The notes below the pieces were generated by a model. That model made no database searches. It was not told the DNA's origin and worked only from the letters and a program-made list of their open reading frames with translations. A DNA stretch of 6,323 nucleotides. It comes from a bacterium (GTDB lineage: Bacteria > SZUA-79 > Acidulodesulfobacterales > Acidulodesulfobacteraceae). A program made the position numbers and the translations under genes. The stretch is taken from NCBI GenBank assembly GCA_021821565.1, contig JAKACI010000087.1, forward strand, positions 1-6,323, read 5' to 3'. This document shows, one piece after another, positions 5,383-6,323 of this stretch. Position 1 is the first letter of the stretch. Each line of letters starts with the position of its first letter.

Positions 5383-5636
5383 AACTCTTTATCAATTTTT
5401 CTTATACCTGAAAGATTTTTTTTAAATGCTTCAGTTTCGCTTTCCGACCATAAACCGGAAAAACAGTCTAAGTCATGATACAGCTTTTCTTTTTTACTTT
5501 TATTTTTATTAACGCCTATGGATTTTACCGCTAATGAAATAAATGCCCTGTTTAGACTGACTCCTTTTTCCGCAGCCTCTTTTCTAATAATATTTTCAAG
5601 TTCGTCCGGTATTCCCCTTATAGTAAGCTGCTTCAT
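5364..5636 (-). CDS. vapB: VapB/FitA-like ribbon-helix-helix antitoxin
   Basis: This 90-residue protein neutralises the adjacent PIN toxin and represses its own operon. Residues 1-40 form a ribbon-helix-helix DNA-binding fold: a short strand (QLTIRGIP), a first helix (DELENIIRKEAAEKG) and a second helix (SLNRAFISLAVKSIG). A lysine-rich linker (about 43-52) leads to a C-terminal segment with DLDCFSGLWSESE and IRKIDKELW, typical of the part of FitA/VapB antitoxins that wraps the toxin and fills its active site. The start is well supported by GGAGGT (5649-5644), seven bases from the ATG. It is first in the operon and overlaps vapC by 19 bases, the usual order and spacing. The gene symbol is by family; FitA-type is the closer structural class. 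Confidence 0.9.
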   Translation of the reverse strand: MKQLTIRGIPDELENIIRKEAAEKGVSLNRAFISLAVKSIGVNKNKSKKEKLYHDLDCFSGLWSESETEAFKKNLSGIRKIDKELWITEK

Positions 5637-5653
5637 CTATATTACCTCCATTT

Positions 5654-5690
5654 ATGATTCACAATAGAGTCATTTTATATTATATATAAA
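5654..5690 (-). promoter_or_regulatory. vapBC promoter and candidate operator palindromes
   Basis: On the minus strand TATAAT lies at 5684-5679, with no good -35 at the usual spacing. Two inverted repeats overlap this region. TTTATAT (5674-5680) and ATATAAA (5684-5690) are perfect 7-bp arms around three bases and cover the -10 box. ATGATTC (5654-5660) and GAGTCAT (5667-5673) match at six of seven positions around six bases and sit between promoter and ribosome site. Ribbon-helix-helix antitoxins normally bind such palindromes to autorepress, so these are the likely operators; binding itself is inferred. Confidence 0.5.
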
Positions 5691-5971
5691 TCTATTATCG
5701 CATCATACGAAAATATTATCAATAATTTTTTTCCGCTTGTTTTTTTCCGCTTGTATTTATCTTCTTCTATATTAAATTATTTTGGAACGTGGTTCAGTTA
5801 ATCTCAAAAGCTATTCTTCTTTCCCTGAATACTACTCAGCAAAATTCTTTTTCTTGCAATTAGCTACAAATTCTTCCAATAACCTATATAATTTACAATA
5901 TTTCCACGTTTATGCAGCCGCTAATCAATAAAATGCGCCGATGGAGCTTTTTGTCTGTCTGCAAGCTTTTT
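5691..5971. other. intergenic region with possible decayed coding remnant
   Basis: No intact gene is recognised. From 5776 to 5931 the plus strand is open for about 51 codons (containing LERGSVNLKSYSSFPEYYS) but has no ATG start. The opposite strand over 5909-5772 reads WKYCKLYRLLEEFVANCKKK and LLRLTEPRSKII in one frame, interrupted by TAG at 5834-5832 and 5813-5811. A further minus-strand frame gives GYIKKLADRQKAPSAHFID before a stop near 5920. Composition is less AT-rich than true spacer here, so this could be a worn-down gene. The protein family is not recognised and the coding strand is uncertain. Confidence 0.3.
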
Positions 5972-6033
5972 AATATAACCCAAAATTGCCGATAGAGATT
6001 GTTAAAATAGCTTTAAAGTTATATAAATACTGG

Positions 6034-6053
6034 ATTCCCGCTTTCGCGGGAAT
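6034..6053. repeat. REP/dRS3-like hairpin ATTCCCGC-TTTC-GCGGGAAT
   Basis: A perfect 8-bp GC-rich stem with a four-base loop lies within TGGATTCCCGC...GCGGGAATGACG. This sequence type is known as a dispersed palindromic repeat in many genomes, and the ATTCCC...GGGAAT core matches the Neisseria dRS3 layout. It is therefore likely to occur many times in this genome. Confidence 0.7.
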
Positions 6054-6078
6054 GACGCCCGTTGGGTGAAAACTTAAA

Positions 6079-6110
6079 TACCTGCAAGGTCATTCCTACG
6101 TACGCAGGTA
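6079..6110. repeat. second palindromic unit, inverted relative to the first
   Basis: GTCATTCC at 6089-6096 repeats, in inverse orientation, the GGAATGAC flank of the first hairpin (6049-6056). It continues into a near palindrome, CCTACGTACGCAGG (6095-6108, one mismatch). TACCTGC (6079-6085) and GCAGGTA (6104-6110) also pair perfectly. Two head-to-head units of this kind resemble the paired arrangement of REP elements (BIME). Confidence 0.6.
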
Positions 6111-6118
6111 CGCTTTAA

Positions 6119-6140
6119 AGCCGTCGGCATTTAGACGGCT
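6119..6140. repeat. hairpin AGCCGTC / GACGGCT
   Basis: A perfect 7-bp stem (6119-6125 with 6134-6140) with an eight-base loop is the third hairpin in the core of the inverted-repeat element. Neither side carries a T run directly after the stem, so it is not an obvious intrinsic terminator. Confidence 0.6.
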
Positions 6141-6222
6141 CATCCATCTAGAAACTAAAAAATAATTTTCTATCGGCAATTTTGAGATATATTTTAAAAT
6201 CTTCTTGTAAGATTTAACACCC

Positions 6223-6323
6223 TTAACCCAACTTCACCACTAAAGTCCAAAAACCCTTGATATTCCTATATCTCATTTTTTCTATGGGGACTACACGATA
6301 TTTTGCAATAAAAATTTGAAATA
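6223..6323 (-). CDS. possible C-terminal end of a gene continuing past the window
   Basis: On the minus strand one frame is open from the right edge for 32 codons and ends at TAA 6225-6223. It reads KYRVVPIEKMRYRNIKG and then FWTLVVKLG. An internal ATG would give only 17 residues. The composition is more protein-like than neighbouring spacer, but the piece is too short to assign. It may be the 3' end of a gene, a remnant, or part of a dispersed repeat. Confidence 0.25.
   Translation of the reverse strand, partial: FQIFIAKYRVVPIEKMRYRNIKGFWTLVVKLG

Larger units (their letters stand above)
5972..6193. mobile_element. inverted-repeat-bounded element (MITE-like), about 220 bp
   Basis: A perfect 16-bp inverted repeat (CAAAATTGCCGATAGA at 5981-5996, its reverse complement at 6169-6184) extends outward with two mismatches to 25-bp arms, 5972-5996 and 6169-6193. 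Between the arms lies a GC-rich core of three hairpins that stands out sharply from the AT-rich flanks. No transposase frame fits inside, so it would be non-autonomous. A short TTTTAA occurs at both edges (5968-5973, 6192-6197) and could be a target duplication, but in AT-rich DNA this is weak. Alternatives are a large structured RNA or a composite REP-type repeat. Confidence 0.55.

Overview
The window is very AT-rich, with long intergenic stretches made almost entirely of A and T. All confidently coding genes lie on the minus strand. A TonB-dependent outer-membrane receptor implies a Gram-negative cell. A low-GC deltaproteobacterial-type lineage such as the acidic-habitat Acidulodesulfobacterales would fit the base composition and protein style. 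That placement is an impression, not something the sequence proves.

Layout from left to right: (1) a 360-residue cytoplasmic coiled-coil protein (112-1194), preceded by a candidate promoter, an 11-bp inverted repeat in the leader and an 11-bp tandem repeat; (2) an AT-rich gap containing a strong stem-loop (1570-1606) that reads as the receptor gene's terminator; (3) a TonB-dependent receptor (1667-4048, with coding signal continuing upstream to about 4141); (4) a complex receptor 5' region with an 11-residue poly-G run on the coding strand (4141-4151), a Shine-Dalgarno-like AGGAG just before it, and a 53-codon reading frame with its own GGAGGAG ribosome site that runs into the tract; (5) about 690 bases of AT-rich repeats with no convincing gene; (6) an intact vapBC-type toxin-antitoxin operon (4981-5636) with palindromes over its promoter; (7) about 690 bases holding possible gene remnants and a roughly 220-bp inverted-repeat element with nested GC-rich hairpins (5972-6193); (8) a short open frame running off the right edge.

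The most interesting point is the receptor's 5' end. The first ATG in frame lies inside the signal peptide. The hydrophobic core and a basic n-region are encoded upstream of it, in frame, up to the poly-G run. No ATG, GTG or TTG lies in that stretch, and the receptor frame is closed by a TAG at the far edge of the tract. Two start-bearing frames enter the tract from upstream. Both are out of register with the receptor at 11 G, and each would join it if the tract changed length (10 or 13 G for one, 9 or 12 for the other). This is the architecture of a slipped-strand, phase-variable surface receptor. An assembly error in the homopolymer is the main alternative.

The genes do not form one pathway. 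The coiled-coil gene, the receptor and the toxin-antitoxin pair look like separate transcription units in a repeat-rich neighbourhood.
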